Shown: positions 1 to 11,667, counted from the stretch's first letter. The stretch is 64,000 nucleotides of DNA from Hawksworthiomyces lignivorus (GCA_002917075.1 NTMA01000068.1:62001-126000), one strand, 5' to 3'. Notes: a model not told the origin generated them from the letters alone. A program made the numbers and translations.

Positions 1-204
1 GACACGATTTTGAAGTACTGCACTGTACGCGGCATACTCTGCGGCAGCCGCCAGCAGTTTGAGGAGGTGGTCCACATGATTGAGTCTACTGGTATTGTAC
101 CTTTTATTGATAGCCGCAGCTTTGAACTGACCGACTTGAAGACGGCTTATCAATATGTGGAGGGTCAAAACCACATAGGAAAAGTAGTTATCAAAATCGC
201 CTAG
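1..204 (+). CDS. C-terminal end of a zinc-type alcohol dehydrogenase (MDR family), cut by the window edge
   Basis: An open frame enters from the left edge in phase (first codon GAC at base 1) and stops at 202-204, giving about 67 residues. The segment GILCGSRQQFEEVV followed by LKTAYQYVEGQNHIGKVVIKIA is the usual C-terminal strand-helix end of the Rossmann half of medium-chain dehydrogenases/reductases, where the last helix packs next to the GKVVI(K/R) strand. The catalytic zinc and GxGxxG regions lie outside the window, so substrate cannot be assigned. The family oxidises alcohols or reduces aldehydes, ketones or enones with NAD(P)H. No methionine visible here is the true start. Confidence 0.8.
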   Translation, partial: DTILKYCTVRGILCGSRQQFEEVVHMIESTGIVPFIDSRSFELTDLKTAYQYVEGQNHIGKVVIKIA

Positions 205-302
205 GGCTGATATGAGGACTAGGTACTCTGAATTCGATTTGTAACGCAGTATAGCTTATCGCTCATTAATTCATATTCCTTTATAATCTCGCTCCCGAAC
301 AC

Positions 303-953
303 CTAAAGATGGACTTTGACAAATTCCCACAGTGTGCCTCCGTCTTTTTGTGCAAAAACTCCGCTGCCATCCGGTCGGGCAGATACCTGCCACTTCTGCC
401 ACCAATGTAGGGTCTGTATCCAGAAATAACCGTCTCGTTTGACGCACGACAAGTTCTCCCATTTATCTTGATAGGGAAGTCTAACGTAGAAGTCCCACCA
501 CATATCATGACCTAAAAATCCCCCACTTTCAATATTTTGAAAGTCTTGGAAACCGTCCCTCTCATTACAGAGCCACTGCCAGCGTGTAGGGACCACGTCA
601 GAGTCTATCGTACTGAGGTCTTCGAGACAAAGACAGCCTCTGGTGCATGCTAAAGCGCGGTTTTTCAGAATGTCGGCAATAAGAAATACATCGCCGGCGC
701 GTGGTTCGGACCTACGCGTCACGACGAGCGGTCCGAGAAGATCCAATGTATCACGGAGCTGGATATTGGCTGAAGTTGCCGCGCTACTACTTGCGGATGA
801 GGTCAAGTGTGTCTCAGATGGGTGCAGCCAATCGTGTACCGCTACATCGTCTTCTGGTGTCATCGTACTAGTGGTAGGCGTAGAGACACCATCTCCGGAT
901 GAGGAGGTCGTCGCATTTGACGCGGTATCGGGCGCATTTGTGGTAATAGCCAT
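303..953 (-). CDS. Trp-rich hypothetical protein with a C-terminal WEFVKV motif
   Basis: Single-exon frame of 216 residues, start ATG at 953. Residues 1-65 are Ser/Thr/Ala-rich and look disordered. From about residue 68 the protein is ordered, with many tryptophans (RWQWLC, GHDMWWDF, LHWWQKWQ) and the ending GTLWEFVKV. A GFLGHD motif followed by a final GTxWEFVKV resembles a widespread family of uncharacterised fungal beta-rich (possibly beta-trefoil-like) proteins; that link is from memory of the pattern. No signal peptide or membrane segment is seen. The function is unknown. Confidence 0.6.
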   Translation of the reverse strand: MAITTNAPDTASNATTSSSGDGVSTPTTSTMTPEDDVAVHDWLHPSETHLTSSASSSAATSANIQLRDTLDLLGPLVVTRRSEPRAGDVFLIADILKNRALACTRGCLCLEDLSTIDSDVVPTRWQWLCNERDGFQDFQNIESGGFLGHDMWWDFYVRLPYQDKWENLSCVKRDGYFWIQTLHWWQKWQVSARPDGSGVFAQKDGGTLWEFVKVHL

Positions 954-3171
954 GCAGAAGGCGACACGATGCTGTGCGCCTGCAGTTTCCCAGGAGTGAA
1001 TGTTGCATGCTTGCAGAATGTGATGGAACTTTGAGATAACGAGTGGAAAACGCTTCTGATGTTACTATTGGCCCAGCCGGTCATTTTGTTAACTGGCAAA
1101 ATCCACGTGAATATGTTGGGGGCCGATTCTGCGGCTTGGCTACACGAATCTCATTTTCTCCACTGCCCAAAATTAGAATTTTGCAGGTCCTAGCCTCTTC
1201 GAAGCTCTTGCATCTTGTAATCTCGGAATACCACAGTTGTTACATTCACCCTAGAATTTTGTAGACCATAGTCCATGCCGCGTATCTTGTTTCAGCGAGG
1301 GAGATGTAGTTCTTTCCAAGTTTGAGCCCCAGCAGCCAGCAAAAGCGGACACATTTACCTGGCAAAACTCGTCATCTCATTCCTATGCCCACTCGCATTT
1401 CCACTTTTGTATGCGCAATTCCACATAATGGGGGAACTCGAAGTAGAATTTACGTTTCTGAAAACCATAGAGCTATAAATGTTGTTGTTAGCGACTTGTT
1501 TAGGAAAACTCATATTTGCGGTGGACTCAGGCTGCGCCACCAAAGGGCGAGAAGCAAGAACGAGATTCAGTTGGGGTGGAAGCTGCCGAATTTCTGGTAC
1601 ACTTCTACCTCACAGCTTGTGTTCCGCTCTCCCGTTAAAGATTACTCTATCAATCAATAATTGGCAAGGGATGCGGCTTACAAGCTGAAGAATCTCACCT
1701 GCCAATCATGGGCACCCCATGCTATCATTGTGGCAGTTCGATAAATTATCACATTCCTATTTTCAACAGTACTTTCGCACCTCTAGCAACGTTCTGGATA
1801 TACCAAGCAATGCGGATCGTAGGTTTGTATTCGTCTTGTTAGGCATATGATGGGAAACGTCCTGGCCATTCCATCTACGCTGTCAAATTCCTCCCGTAGT
1901 TAATCCTCTTCCATTTTCATATCTCCAATGGGTTTGTATATATCACGGTTGTATATTATGTTGAAGTAACAAGAAACTTTGTTACGAGCATATGCGAAGA
2001 ACGCGTATTCGAAATGGTAAAACTGCAAGATCGATCTGGGGCTAACTCGTTGGACTGGTCTTCGCATAAATTTCTACCTACAAGTGCACCAGGCCATGAA
2101 CTCAACTAGTTAATAGCGAACAACTAGATGCTCTGGTATCATATTATTGTCTGCATTCTAAAGGACGCAGACGAAAATTGTGTGCTCATCGTTATCCAGT
2201 TTTTGTCTTGCCACCCTGTATCATCCCACAACTCGCTGTGAAGACGTCGTTCTCTGTGATTAAATTTAATCTTTAGGATTAAAAACCACAATAATCCTCT
2301 ATCTGAACACAAAGTTGTCACTGGATATCTAACTACCGTTTCGCCATATTTAAAAGATGTGCCCGTAGAGAGTAGTAAGCGTACCTATGATGCATAGTAG
2401 ATACGAAGCTCACTAAGACTATAGAAGAGCTGGGATTGAGAACAACAGAAGGGCCTAAGCTAGGTCTTTATACCAGGTATTTCCATAGAAACGCTCCTTG
2501 TTTCTAGGTGAGCCAATTTCTCACCCATGCTATACTGTGGCACGATATATTTTTAAATTGCTATAGTCATAAAGGAGGCAGGATGCGGCTTCTGCAATCT
2601 CCGATGCATACACGTATGGCACACATCAGGCCATACGACGGTTGCTGCTACGCCTCCCGACCATGTGTTGAGCAACACGCAGCCGTACGTATGCTCTCGT
2701 TTAAACTCCCGTCTATTCCGATTTATTGATTGTATCATCGCTTGTGGAGTTAGCCGGCACAACAGTCGCACTCTTCTATCAGCCCTCGGGTCAGCATCCT
2801 GGATGATGATGGTCAATTGGCTGCTGCGGAAATATCCTAGCCTTTTCCAGCCTAGCTTAACGGTTCTCCGCTAATCTAGAAATAAGGTTTTGTGGCGCCG
2901 GGTAACCCGCAGTGCAATGCTCGCCAGGGGACTTTGATATTAAGGGTCACGAATGACACAACACTGTTCTTACTGGTGGAGATTTATAATACGGTCCAAG
3001 AGACAACAAAATACAAATTTACTATTTAATCTTCATCTTCCTAGCTATACATTAATAGTTTGTGAATATTTTCGTGCGCCGCCGCAAGTTCTCTTTCATA
3101 GACTCTAGTAACGGTGACAACCTGTTTACACTAGCCTAGCCGATGCAGTTTATCGCTGATCTGGTGCCAAA
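954..3171. other. Intergenic, no gene recognised
   Basis: About 2.2 kb. Open frames here are all under 115 codons, lack family motifs and overlap on both strands. No intron-spliced reading gives a recognisable protein, and no tRNA or clear repeat was seen. Confidence 0.5.
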
Positions 3172-4183
3172 ATGAAATCATTCAATATCTTCAATCTGCT
3201 CCTTGCGGGCATTTTTTTTGACTCAGTCCTTGCTAGTAGATGCCGCCCTTCTACAACAAGAGCTTCTTCTAGCACCATCTCAAGCTCCACGCCGCCCTCC
3301 ACTTCATCATCGTCGTCTGCGCCATCGAGTTCTCCTTCTCTGCCGCCGTGCTCCGGAACTACTCTGACCGGAAACATTCAAGTTTATGACAGCCTCGGGG
3401 GTTTGTTGGGCTATTTTAAAAACACTTACGACGCTTCGGGTCTGATCACGTATGGTAAACTGGAAGACGCAGCGGTAGTGCAGCTTTCCTGGACCGGAGT
3501 CGATTGCACCCCAACCGGTCTTGCTCTGACTATGGTGAATGGCCTATCCGACCAAACCTATCCCTATCTAGGGCTTGTGGGAGGCGTCAACGGCTATAAC
3601 TTACAGAGCGGAGAGTACGGGTAAGCCGCTTTGACTCTAATGTTAAAACCCTAGTTGTGGGAGATTGTAGTGGCTAATTATCGCTTCGGAGCAGCTATGC
3701 GTTTATGACTGGAACCGGATTCGGTAAGATCTGTCTCTTCTATATCAACTTCTAGAAGCAATAGTTAACAGGCCTTAATAGTACCACCAAACTCGTCTCC
3801 ATCATTCACGGCTGGCTCTGCAGACGAATTTTCTACGCCTTGTGAAGCATCTGTTGTAAGTCTTTAGCCCGTGTTCATGAAGTCCATTTCAATGCTGATC
3901 ATATTCCCTCGCAGTGGACTCTTGACGTTCTTACTGGACAACTTTCCATCGTGTGGACGAATGTGAACCTGCGTACGTTGCTCTCCTTCACGAGATCATC
4001 ACAGCTAGTTTATTTTCAACTATCTAACTCTAAATGATTTCTCTGGCAGTCCAAGATAACCCACAAGTTTATTATGATCAGTTGGATCACAATATTTTTG
4101 TTACAGGTGACATAGGCGCATTCGACGCAAAATTTCCAGCCGATACAAATATCCCGCTAACCTTGGTTTTCGCCGAAATTTAA
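3172..4183 (+). CDS. Small secreted protein, five exons, Ser/Thr-rich linker
   Basis: Exons 3172-3620, 3695-3723, 3782-3855, 3915-3972 and 4050-4183 give 247 residues. Every junction is GT-AG and keeps phase. Residues 1 to about 22 (MKSFNIFNLLLAGIFFDSVLA) are a signal peptide. Residues 23-60 are a Ser/Thr/Pro linker likely to be O-glycosylated. The rest follows a known family of fungal secreted proteins of unknown function: TGNIQVYDSLGGLLGYFKNTYDASG, then YPYLGLVGG, GYAFMTGTG, an IVWTN segment and a final LTLVFAEI. The second exon is only 29 nt. The protein is probably extracellular or wall-associated. No catalytic residues are evident. The agreement of all five exons with the family pattern makes the gene model strong; the role is unknown. 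Confidence 0.85.
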
Positions 4184-5340
4184 TTGTCGCCGAATGGATT
4201 AAGGACTAATACCTTTAAATAGCACGCTTCCGCACACCATATTTGCGTTAATGCGCGAAAGAAAGAGCTGGCTGTTTGCGAGAGTTTTCTATAGCTTTTA
4301 ATTTTTTAATAATAATTAATAAATACATTGAACACGAGTCACCTCATTAAATTATGCTCGATCTACTCTGTCCTGTTCTCTTTCTTATTTCTTTCGCATT
4401 GTTTATATCAACGCCGCTTCTACTTCTTCATATGCATAAATATACATTTAGGACAGAATTATTTCAGTGTCCCAACTTGCGAGAATCAAACAGTTTGTGT
4501 GAGTTTAGCGTATCTCTGCTAAGACGGTGGTGCCGCCAACATAGGAAAACGAGAGGAAGAAGACGTTATCGCCATAGTTTGTGTTAACCTCATACTTGGT
4601 ATTGTCGAGCACATTGCACTGAGAGGAGTATCTATGATCTACGTTTCTTTTGATCCGTAGGGTTTCTTACCAACAGTCTCGTTATATGCACCACTGTCGA
4701 AACAGCCACTGACATGGTACACTCGCCACAACAGTGATATTTCTGAGTCGTCTTCCCATTTCTAGGAAAATAAGCCGCTAATTACAGTATTTTGAAATCG
4801 CGCAGGACGGTAGCTGTTGAAAGATTTTGAAGAGTATCTGAACAATTTGCTAAATTCCGAGAAAGAATAGATTTATCTTGAGAGATCTGCAGGGCAGTTT
4901 CTATTTTGCTGCTAAAGCGTCCTTTCTAATTATAGAATAGGAGCCTCATTACATGTTTTACAAATACTATGTCAAGAGCAAGGTCTATGACCTATTCTTC
5001 GTGAAGCAGAAAAAAAAACCTTCTCTTCGAAGAATCACAGGTAGATGTCTGCTAAGCACAGAGAAGCTTCTTACTAACAGAATTCTTTCAGATCCAGGCG
5101 TAATACAGTGTGCGTAACAATCATATCATATTTATATCTAGGCAGTCTCGCTAAAAAAAAACCTTCTTTATAGTGAATTGTATCGGCAAGATTAAAGACA
5201 CCTCTAGAAAAGTGGGCCGTTCATAAATAAGCACTTTGTCTCACTGACCGGATTTACTTAAATTCAAACAACCTCCACTCATTTCTATTACCACTCGCCA
5301 ACCTTAACAACTTTACTGTGCCTACGAAGAGCTTCGCTAA
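4184..5340. other. Intergenic, AT-rich
   Basis: About 1.15 kb with no coding signal. It contains two short A-runs followed by CCTTCT (near 5010 and 5152). It presumably holds the promoter of the homeodomain gene starting at 5341. Confidence 0.5.
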
Positions 5341-7371
5341 ATGGAGCCATTGCTATTACATCCATCTAAAATTGCGACGGCGACTGACGTACTGGAAAAG
5401 GATAGAACGGCAGCCAAATCTGGAACATCTATTGCCAGACATTCTAAACGGTCCACCCGGGTTTTAAAAGAATGGTTTGCTTCCCATTCCGCCTGGCCAT
5501 ACCCTATCGGCCAGGAGAAGGATACACTAAGCGAGAAAACTGGCTTGACCATTACTCAGATTTCTTATTGGTTCATCGATGCCCGACGGCGAAATAGTCA
5601 AGTAGTGCACCGGTCACCAGGGAAGAACTTGGGAGCCCGGCACTATCGAACACATTCCGAGGTTCTCGCGAGCAGTGGGATAATATGACTCCTTTTGATC
5701 GGTGGCGACATTCTCCTCCAGATGAAGAGCCCGCTCCATTGTCTGCCATTTCTCTGGCACTGGAGAACAGCGAAGCAGATTCCGGTGATTCCATACTGAG
5801 CCTTGATCTCCATAGAGATGCAGTATGTTCAGCTTTTAATACTACAAATTCTCTGCCCGGCTCCACCGGCTCCTTGGATTTCTCGACCTCTGGTCCGGTC
5901 AGCAGCTCGTCTGCTGGCTCTCACGATTCTGATTTTATCTCTATTTCTAATGGTAAAAGAAATTCCCGTCGCCGCCGCAAGCGAGGACCAAATACGCGGT
6001 GTGTTCGCGCAGGCATGTCAGCGAGAGAGTGTTGATAACGTCTATCAATGTACATTTTGCACAGACACTTTTAAATCGCGATATGATTGGACAAGGCATG
6101 AGAATACGCTGCATCTTCACCTCGAGCAGTGGACTTGCATGGCGTCTGGGCCAAAACGGTTTGACCCGAGCGAAAATTCTATGAAATGTGCGCTGTGCGA
6201 TACGCTTGAGCCGACCGATACACATATCCAATCCCATCACTCCTCTGACTGTAGTTCAAAGCCTCTGAACGACCGGATATTTCGCAGAAAAGATCATTTG
6301 CAGCAACATCTACGCCTCTGCCACGGTGTCAACAAAATGCTGCCCTCGATGGACGCCTGGAAATCAAAATTATTGAGAGTGGAATCACGTTGTGGCTTCT
6401 GTGGAGAGACTTTCTCGCTCTGGTCTGACCGCAGTGACCACCTTGCCGAGCACTTCAAATTGGGACAGCGGATGAGAGACTGGAAAGGAGACCGTGGCCT
6501 AGAGCCTGCTATCGCGCTTCTTGTCGAAAACGCAATACCTCCCTACTTAATTGGAGCGGAATCCAACGACCCAGAGCCATTTAGCGCCTCGAGAGGCATC
6601 TCAAAAACAATTGCCTTAGCACCCCACCCTGGACAAAGTCAACCTCCCACGAATTTTGAGTCCCTGACTGCGCGTCTTGGCGAGTACGTGTCTTTCGCAA
6701 AGGCAAACGGCAGTGTTATTACATGCGACCTCTTGCACCGGGAAGCCCGGCTCATCTTATATGGAGATGATGATCCCTGGAACCAGACGCCTGCTGATAA
6801 CGATCAGTGGTTAAACATATTCAAGTTCGGTCATGGGTTGAATTACGAACCAAGCCAGCTTTGCTTTTCTGTGCCTGGAAAGGACCCTGTCTTAGGCAAT
6901 TCCTACCCAACTGAACCACATGCCGAGGTACCTTCAGTTTCAGAATTTGCCGATGCGATAGCATCGTCTTCGTCTCAAGGCGCACAACAGGCGCCTGGCC
7001 AGACTGGATTTGGCAACATCAACTCAGCGGTAACATGGCCGTGGCGGTGGCAGACACCAGAGTGCCTGTTGGAATTTAGGAAGATGGGCCTTCCACCGCC
7101 ATTTCCTGTTGCTCACTATGACGAGGGCATTCCTGATTCGCTTGACCGCATGCAGGCACAAATGCCTTCGATATCAAGTCATGTCGACACCTCAAGAATG
7201 AGAGACAGTATACCTATTCCAGAAATGCAAAGCGGTCCCTTGTTTTCTGTGCATGATGAGCTGCAGATGAGTCACAGTGACTCTCTCGCAAACAGCACTT
7301 CTATGGACGCAGTGTATGGCGATGATGTTTTTCTTTTCGATTTAGATCTGGACCCAGGTTGGATGTACTAG
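5341..7371 (+). CDS. KN-homeodomain plus C2H2 zinc-finger transcription factor, apparent frameshift near 6025
   Basis: Exon 1 is 5341-5601. An intron at 5602-5675 (GTAGTG to GCAG) joins QxSYWFIDARRRNSQ to WDNMTPFDRW in phase. Residues about 37-87 form a TALE/KN homeodomain with recognition helix ISYWFIDARRR. The middle part, DRWRHSPPDEEPAPLSAI then a basic SRRRRKRG stretch, is typical of the fungal KN-homeobox/C2H2 family. After it the frame must change: the finger region (YQCTFCTDTF...RH, FRRKDHLQQH, CGFCGETFSLW) is read one frame over and runs to 7371. The break lies at or just after the dinucleotide run at 6023-6029. One GA unit more there would make the two frames continuous, whereas a spliced alternative (5953-6025) needs a poor acceptor and would delete the basic stretch. 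So this is a frameshifted allele, a sequencing error or an unusual splice. It is a nuclear DNA-binding regulator, targets unknown. Confidence 0.75.
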
Positions 7372-7683
7372 TCATTATATATCGTTTATGAGAAATCATA
7401 TGCTAAAACATGTATAACGGAAATTTTGTTCCTTCGATAGGATAAGAGATTGTCGTTTTAACTCCAATTTGTACGAGCGCTATATATCTATCAACGCCTT
7501 GTGCCATTCAACGCCTTATGCTCTATAACGCCCTACTACGAGAATCCACATGCCCAGAGCCTAAAAGGTGTCAGTAGTGTCATTCTCTATAATAATAGTA
7601 TAAATAATGTATGTCATATCAATTCTAGACAAATCTGAAATTCTCTTCTTTCACTTCTTAATAGTCAGTTTTAATGCGAGATC
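7372..7683. repeat. Intergenic with a short 17-bp tandem repeat (7491-7541)
   Basis: A unit beginning TCAACGCCTT is repeated at 7491 and 7508, with a third diverged copy (ATAACGCCCT) at 7525. Otherwise AT-rich and without a gene. Confidence 0.45.
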
Positions 7684-8412
7684 ATGGAAGAAGCTGCTTT
7701 ATCAACGCCAGGGCCTAATATTACATTGGTTTTCCCTGTTGAAATATTTGATGAGATCCTTTGGTAATGTTGTTACAATAGATTATACGTGGTTGGAGTT
7801 GATGCATCTCTAACACTGCAAAGGGTCTCAAAAAGCGCGATGTGATTCAACTGAGTTACACATGCCGCTGCCTCAATCAATTCTGTGGACCCTACCTCCT
7901 GAAAATTGCGGCAAAGGAGCTACAATCTGGAATTGGGTCAACTCTTTACATCCACAGGGCCGTGAAGAGATGTCTGCACCGCGTGCTAAAAACGCTATCG
8001 GCGTTGAAAGCGCCTGTCTCCAAACCAGACGAGTGGGGAGAGACCGCCCTTCACTGGGCTGCGCGCCAAGGCTGTCCTATCTGTGTGGATATTCTCCTGC
8101 GGATCAGATCCCAATGCCCTCAGTTCCAGTGAATGGACGCCACTGATGCTAGCTGCGCGATTCGGCCTCACTGCAGTTGCCATGCCCCTTATAAAAGCTG
8201 GTGCCGATGTCAACTACCGAGGATTCCACGGGTGGTCCGCCCTGCACCTGGCTTGTCGACACGGCCACCACACCATGTCAGCTCTCCTCGTTGCTAGCGG
8301 GGCAGACACAGAACTCGTGGACAACGACGGAACAAAGGCACGGGAGGCGACCTGCTATATGCGAATGTGTGGGAGCCCCGTGAACACCACCAGAAGTGAT
8401 GGTTGGAGGTAG
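7684..8412 (+). pseudogene. Decayed F-box/ankyrin-repeat gene
   Basis: The start at 7684 reads MEEAALSTPGPNITLVFPVEIFDEIL, an F-box-like opening (LPxEIxxEIL). It runs into a donor-like GTAATG at 7764. The downstream reading (DVIQLSYTCRCLNQF, from 7839) is the usual continuation, but no GT-AG intron joins the two in phase without deleting it. Ankyrin repeats follow: GETALHWAARQGCPICVDILL ends near 8097, and the next repeat (GSDPNALSSSEWTPLMLAARFG) is in another frame with no room for an intron. A third repeat, GWSALHLACRHGHHTMSALLVASGAD, and a ragged C-terminus end at 8412. Two phase breaks in 700 bp indicate a pseudogene. The intact form would be an F-box adaptor or ankyrin scaffold. Confidence 0.65.
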
Positions 8413-8476
8413 TTTGAAGATTTCAGTTATTGCAATAATGAATTCTCAGGTGTTGGATAAACGAGCTCCGTCTAAT

Positions 8477-10051
8477 CTACAATTTCCACTTTGAGCGGTT
8501 TTGACCCGGGCGGCTTATCGCCTCGATGCTAACCCAACCCACAGCACCACTAGTTGTCAGTAACAGTGCTCCTACCAAGATTGCCATGGATGTATAATTA
8601 TTTGGACTCTCAACTGCCTCATGTCCTCGCACCAAAACACCAGCAACAGGCGTTCCAACCAGGGCCGCCATTCCTTACACCATATACATCAACCCAGCGA
8701 CCTGTGGCAGCCGTTCCAACCTGAACAGCTCTAGCAGTGCTGCTGGGAACAGGCTGACATACGCGCTAGCGAAAAGACTGTACAGCACTGTGAAACTAAT
8801 GAAGAGCTGCCTCGCTGTTTCTTGATCGCCTATGCCAATCACCGTGCTCGGAATCCAAAGCCCAAGAGTCATGGCAGCGCTCAAGTGCGTGGTGAGGAAG
8901 AATGAGTTGAGCCCCCCCGAGATGGTCCGCGACAAAACCCACGGAGATCTTGTGTGTCGCGTTGCACGCATTGCATATCGCGATGAAATCTGCTCCATCG
9001 TTGTCACTGTAGCCCAGTGTTGTCGCATACGATGCCAAGAAAAATACAGGAGTAAAATATGGCGCACTCTGGAGAGCAGCGCCCAGCGCTTGCGCTGCGA
9101 ACCAGCGACTGCGTACAGTCTCCCAGTCAGGTAAGGGGATGTGGAAGAGCATCCGAATTGTGCCAGTCACAGTAGTCGACCTTTTAAGATGTATCTTCTC
9201 TGCGTGCAGCTGTGCGGCCACTGACGGGCCCCAAGGCAGAACCGACCCGGCAGCACAGACGGCCGCCACAGATACCGCACCCGTCAAGCGTAAGTTGTTG
9301 CGAAAGCCAATCTTGTCGATGCAAGCTTTCACAGCCGGCGCCCAGACCAAGCCACCAATGCCCGTTCCTGACGAAATGACGCCCATAGCGAGTCCTCTGT
9401 GTGGGCCATATCAAGTTGGCCCAACGGCCATAGAGGGCACAAAGGACAAGCAGCTACCCATGTCGAGGAGTAGGCCCTGCGAGAGCTGAAAATGCCAGAG
9501 CTCTTTTCCGAAGCTGGCTAGGATATGAGCGAGACCAAAGAGGATGCCACCGCAGCAAATTACAATCTGTGGGCTGAAGTGCTTGCTCAAGCGACTGCGA
9601 AAGGAGCGCCGATGGTCATCATAGAAACAGAGAGGGTGCCCACAAGATCGATTTCGGCAGACGATGCTTCAGTGAATGGTGTGGAAATTGGGCTTGCTGC
9701 TGCTCCGGCAGTCCCGTCACCAATATCAATGCCGGTCGCCATAGATTCGTAGAGGTTTGGTAGATGCCGAAGCAGAAGAGGATACCGCAAGCCGTGAAAT
9801 TAATTATGAAAGCGGCAGTAAGAGCAACGGCTTGGCGCCTGCAGTTATTTTGGTCAGGATCCTGGCTGTAATGTCTTGAAGAAAAGAAAAGACAGGGACG
9901 GGTTTTCACTTGCCACAATTTTGGCATACCATCTTGAGAATCTCTCGCTGCTCTCAGTTGGCATGCTAGTCTCTTCAAACATATTTGCACTGGACTTTTC
10001 GGCAGCCATCATGATTCCGACTAAGTGTACGGCCTCCTCAGTAACCGACAT
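8477..10051 (-). pseudogene. Decayed monocarboxylate-type MFS transporter
   Basis: Segments of a monocarboxylate-porter-like MFS protein are spread over several frames. An N-terminal piece lies at 10051-9860. TM1 (AAFIINFTACGILFCFGIYQ) is near 9800. Then comes LSKHFSPQIVICCGGILFGLAHILASFGKEL at about 9590-9510 and a GSCLSFVPSMAVGPT stretch, interrupted by TGA near 9412. HRGLAMGVISSGTGIGGLVWAPA continues near 9400-9330. The C-terminal half (FISFTVLYSLFASAYVSLFPAAL, then LVGTPVAGVLV) is in other frames down to 8477. These pieces match the family order, but at least one in-frame stop and several frame changes are not explained by introns. It lies next to another decayed gene, suggesting a region free of selection. 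Confidence 0.7.
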
Positions 10052-10940
10052 TAGATGATAAATAAATCTTCAGATTAGCTGGTTTTAATACTCAATGCAG
10101 GAGAGTTAGGAAAGATTTATATTGTCAAACAACAAGATGAATGTTTTCTATTTAAATGGAACGAGAGGTCTTCAAAGCCCGATACGCTTCTAGTTGCCGG
10201 ATACGACAGATCCAAAGCCGAGACCAAGTCCGTAGAAATTTTCGGAGATCTCATGCCTAGACTTCAGATGTCGGAATGACTCACTATTCTCTGCATGGCA
10301 ATTTGTGTCTTTTGAATGTCCGGTTAACCCGTCGAACTAGCGTAGAATGGTTTGTTACGAGATGCAGTACAATACGCTGCGAATCACAAACAAAGGGATA
10401 GCCCCAGCGGCTTTCGTTTAATTAGGCGGGGTGAGTTGCTCTATTCCGAAAGTGCTAACTGCCGTAGGGCGTTGAATGACTCATCTAACTTCTTGGCCCC
10501 ATAGGGCGCTAGATGACACTTTTTAATGGGTCTAATAGATCTGGGACCCATTGTAGACACAGCATCTCCGCGGGGGAATGGGCTGATGAGAACTCAGAAC
10601 TCTTTTAATGCTGGACAGGCATCCAAAATACAGTGTGAGAGAGTTCGCAGCTTCAAAATTACCAGGTTTAGTGCCCAATTAACGCTCACTTACAGCCTCT
10701 TAAAGGCTGTTCAGTAGGCCATGCGAAGATATGTATGCTATAACTGGAACCTACGGAAAATAGTTTAGCCTTACGCTATATTTAGAGCCCATTACACTAC
10801 GAGCTTGGTATAAAGTTATCGGTCTGGTACGAATGTTATATCATAACTTCTACAGTTTTCACACTGCTACATCTTTCCACAAAATAACAGCGCTTTTCTG
10901 CTTTGCATACTGATAGTAGTTAGGATAACTTTCTTTCGAC
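10052..10940. other. Intergenic with two copies of a GTAGGGCG(T/C)T motif
   Basis: No gene recognised. A 17-bp motif occurs at 10464-10480 and, diverged, at 10501-10517. It resembles the reverse complement of the repeat unit at 7491-7541, on the other side of the decayed block. The last 100 bases should hold the promoter of the methyltransferase gene. Confidence 0.35.
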
Positions 10941-11667
10941 ATGTCTTCTTCACCAGCCCCCAATCCAGTTGTGGCTCCGGCTCATGTCCATGCCTTGCTC
11001 GACCGCCTCCATGCAGAATCTCTCGCACAAGAAGCTGCTCTCGGAAGCTTTCTCAGTTCTGGAGACAACTTTGATTCCCTAATGCGGGATAAGTTCATAG
11101 CTTTGGACCAAGACAAGTGCCAATTTGTGTATCAACTCGCCAGAGCCACCAACGCTCACAATATCGCGGAGGTGGGCACTAGTTTTGGTGTCAGCACCAT
11201 CTACCTCGCCTTGGCTGTTGGAAGCAACCTTGAGCGGAGCGGAGGAAATGGGATCGTGATTGCTACCGAGAAAGAGGACACCAAGGCAAAGAAAGCACGA
11301 CAGTACTGGGAGGAGGCTGGCACCGAACTGGTGGCAAGCCATATTGATTTGAGAGAGGGAGATCTCCATGAAACATTAAAGACCAACGTTCCAACTCTAG
11401 ACCTTGTCTTAATCGACAGTAAGTTGCCTCTGAATCTGGGGCCAAGATTTCAACTGACTCGCCACAGTCTGGGCGCCCGTTGCGCTGCCTGCATTAAAGC
11501 TTCTTGAACCCAAGATGCGGCCCGGGGCAGTTGTAATCGTTGACAACTCCATCTCCTCTGCCGCGCGATACGCAGCGTTATTGTCCTACCTCAGGTCTCC
11601 TGCGAATGGATATACAAATTTAACCCTTCCTTATTCAAATGGCCTGGAATTAAGTATCAAGTACTGA
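10941..11667 (+). CDS. Class I SAM-dependent O-methyltransferase
   Basis: Exons 10941-11418 and 11468-11667 (49-nt intron GTAAGT to CACAG) give 225 residues, typical of the small catechol/caffeoyl-CoA-type O-methyltransferases. The SAM-binding strand and glycine loop is NIAEVGTSFGVSTIYLA (residues 74-90), with an acidic strand IVIATEKE next. DLVLIDIWAP, formed across the splice, carries the metal-binding aspartate region, and VVIVDNSIS supplies the second metal-binding Asp-Asn. Without splicing the protein would end in an unrelated tail. The family methylates phenolic hydroxyls with a divalent metal in the cytosol. The substrate is unknown; neighbours are a decayed transporter and a HET gene, so no pathway is implied. 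Confidence 0.85.

Noticed and set aside
5803..6000. N-terminal part of the long open frame starting at 5803 as real protein
   Set aside because: It reads out of frame with the conserved DRWRHSPPDEEPAPLSAI region; only the part after about 6030 has finger motifs.
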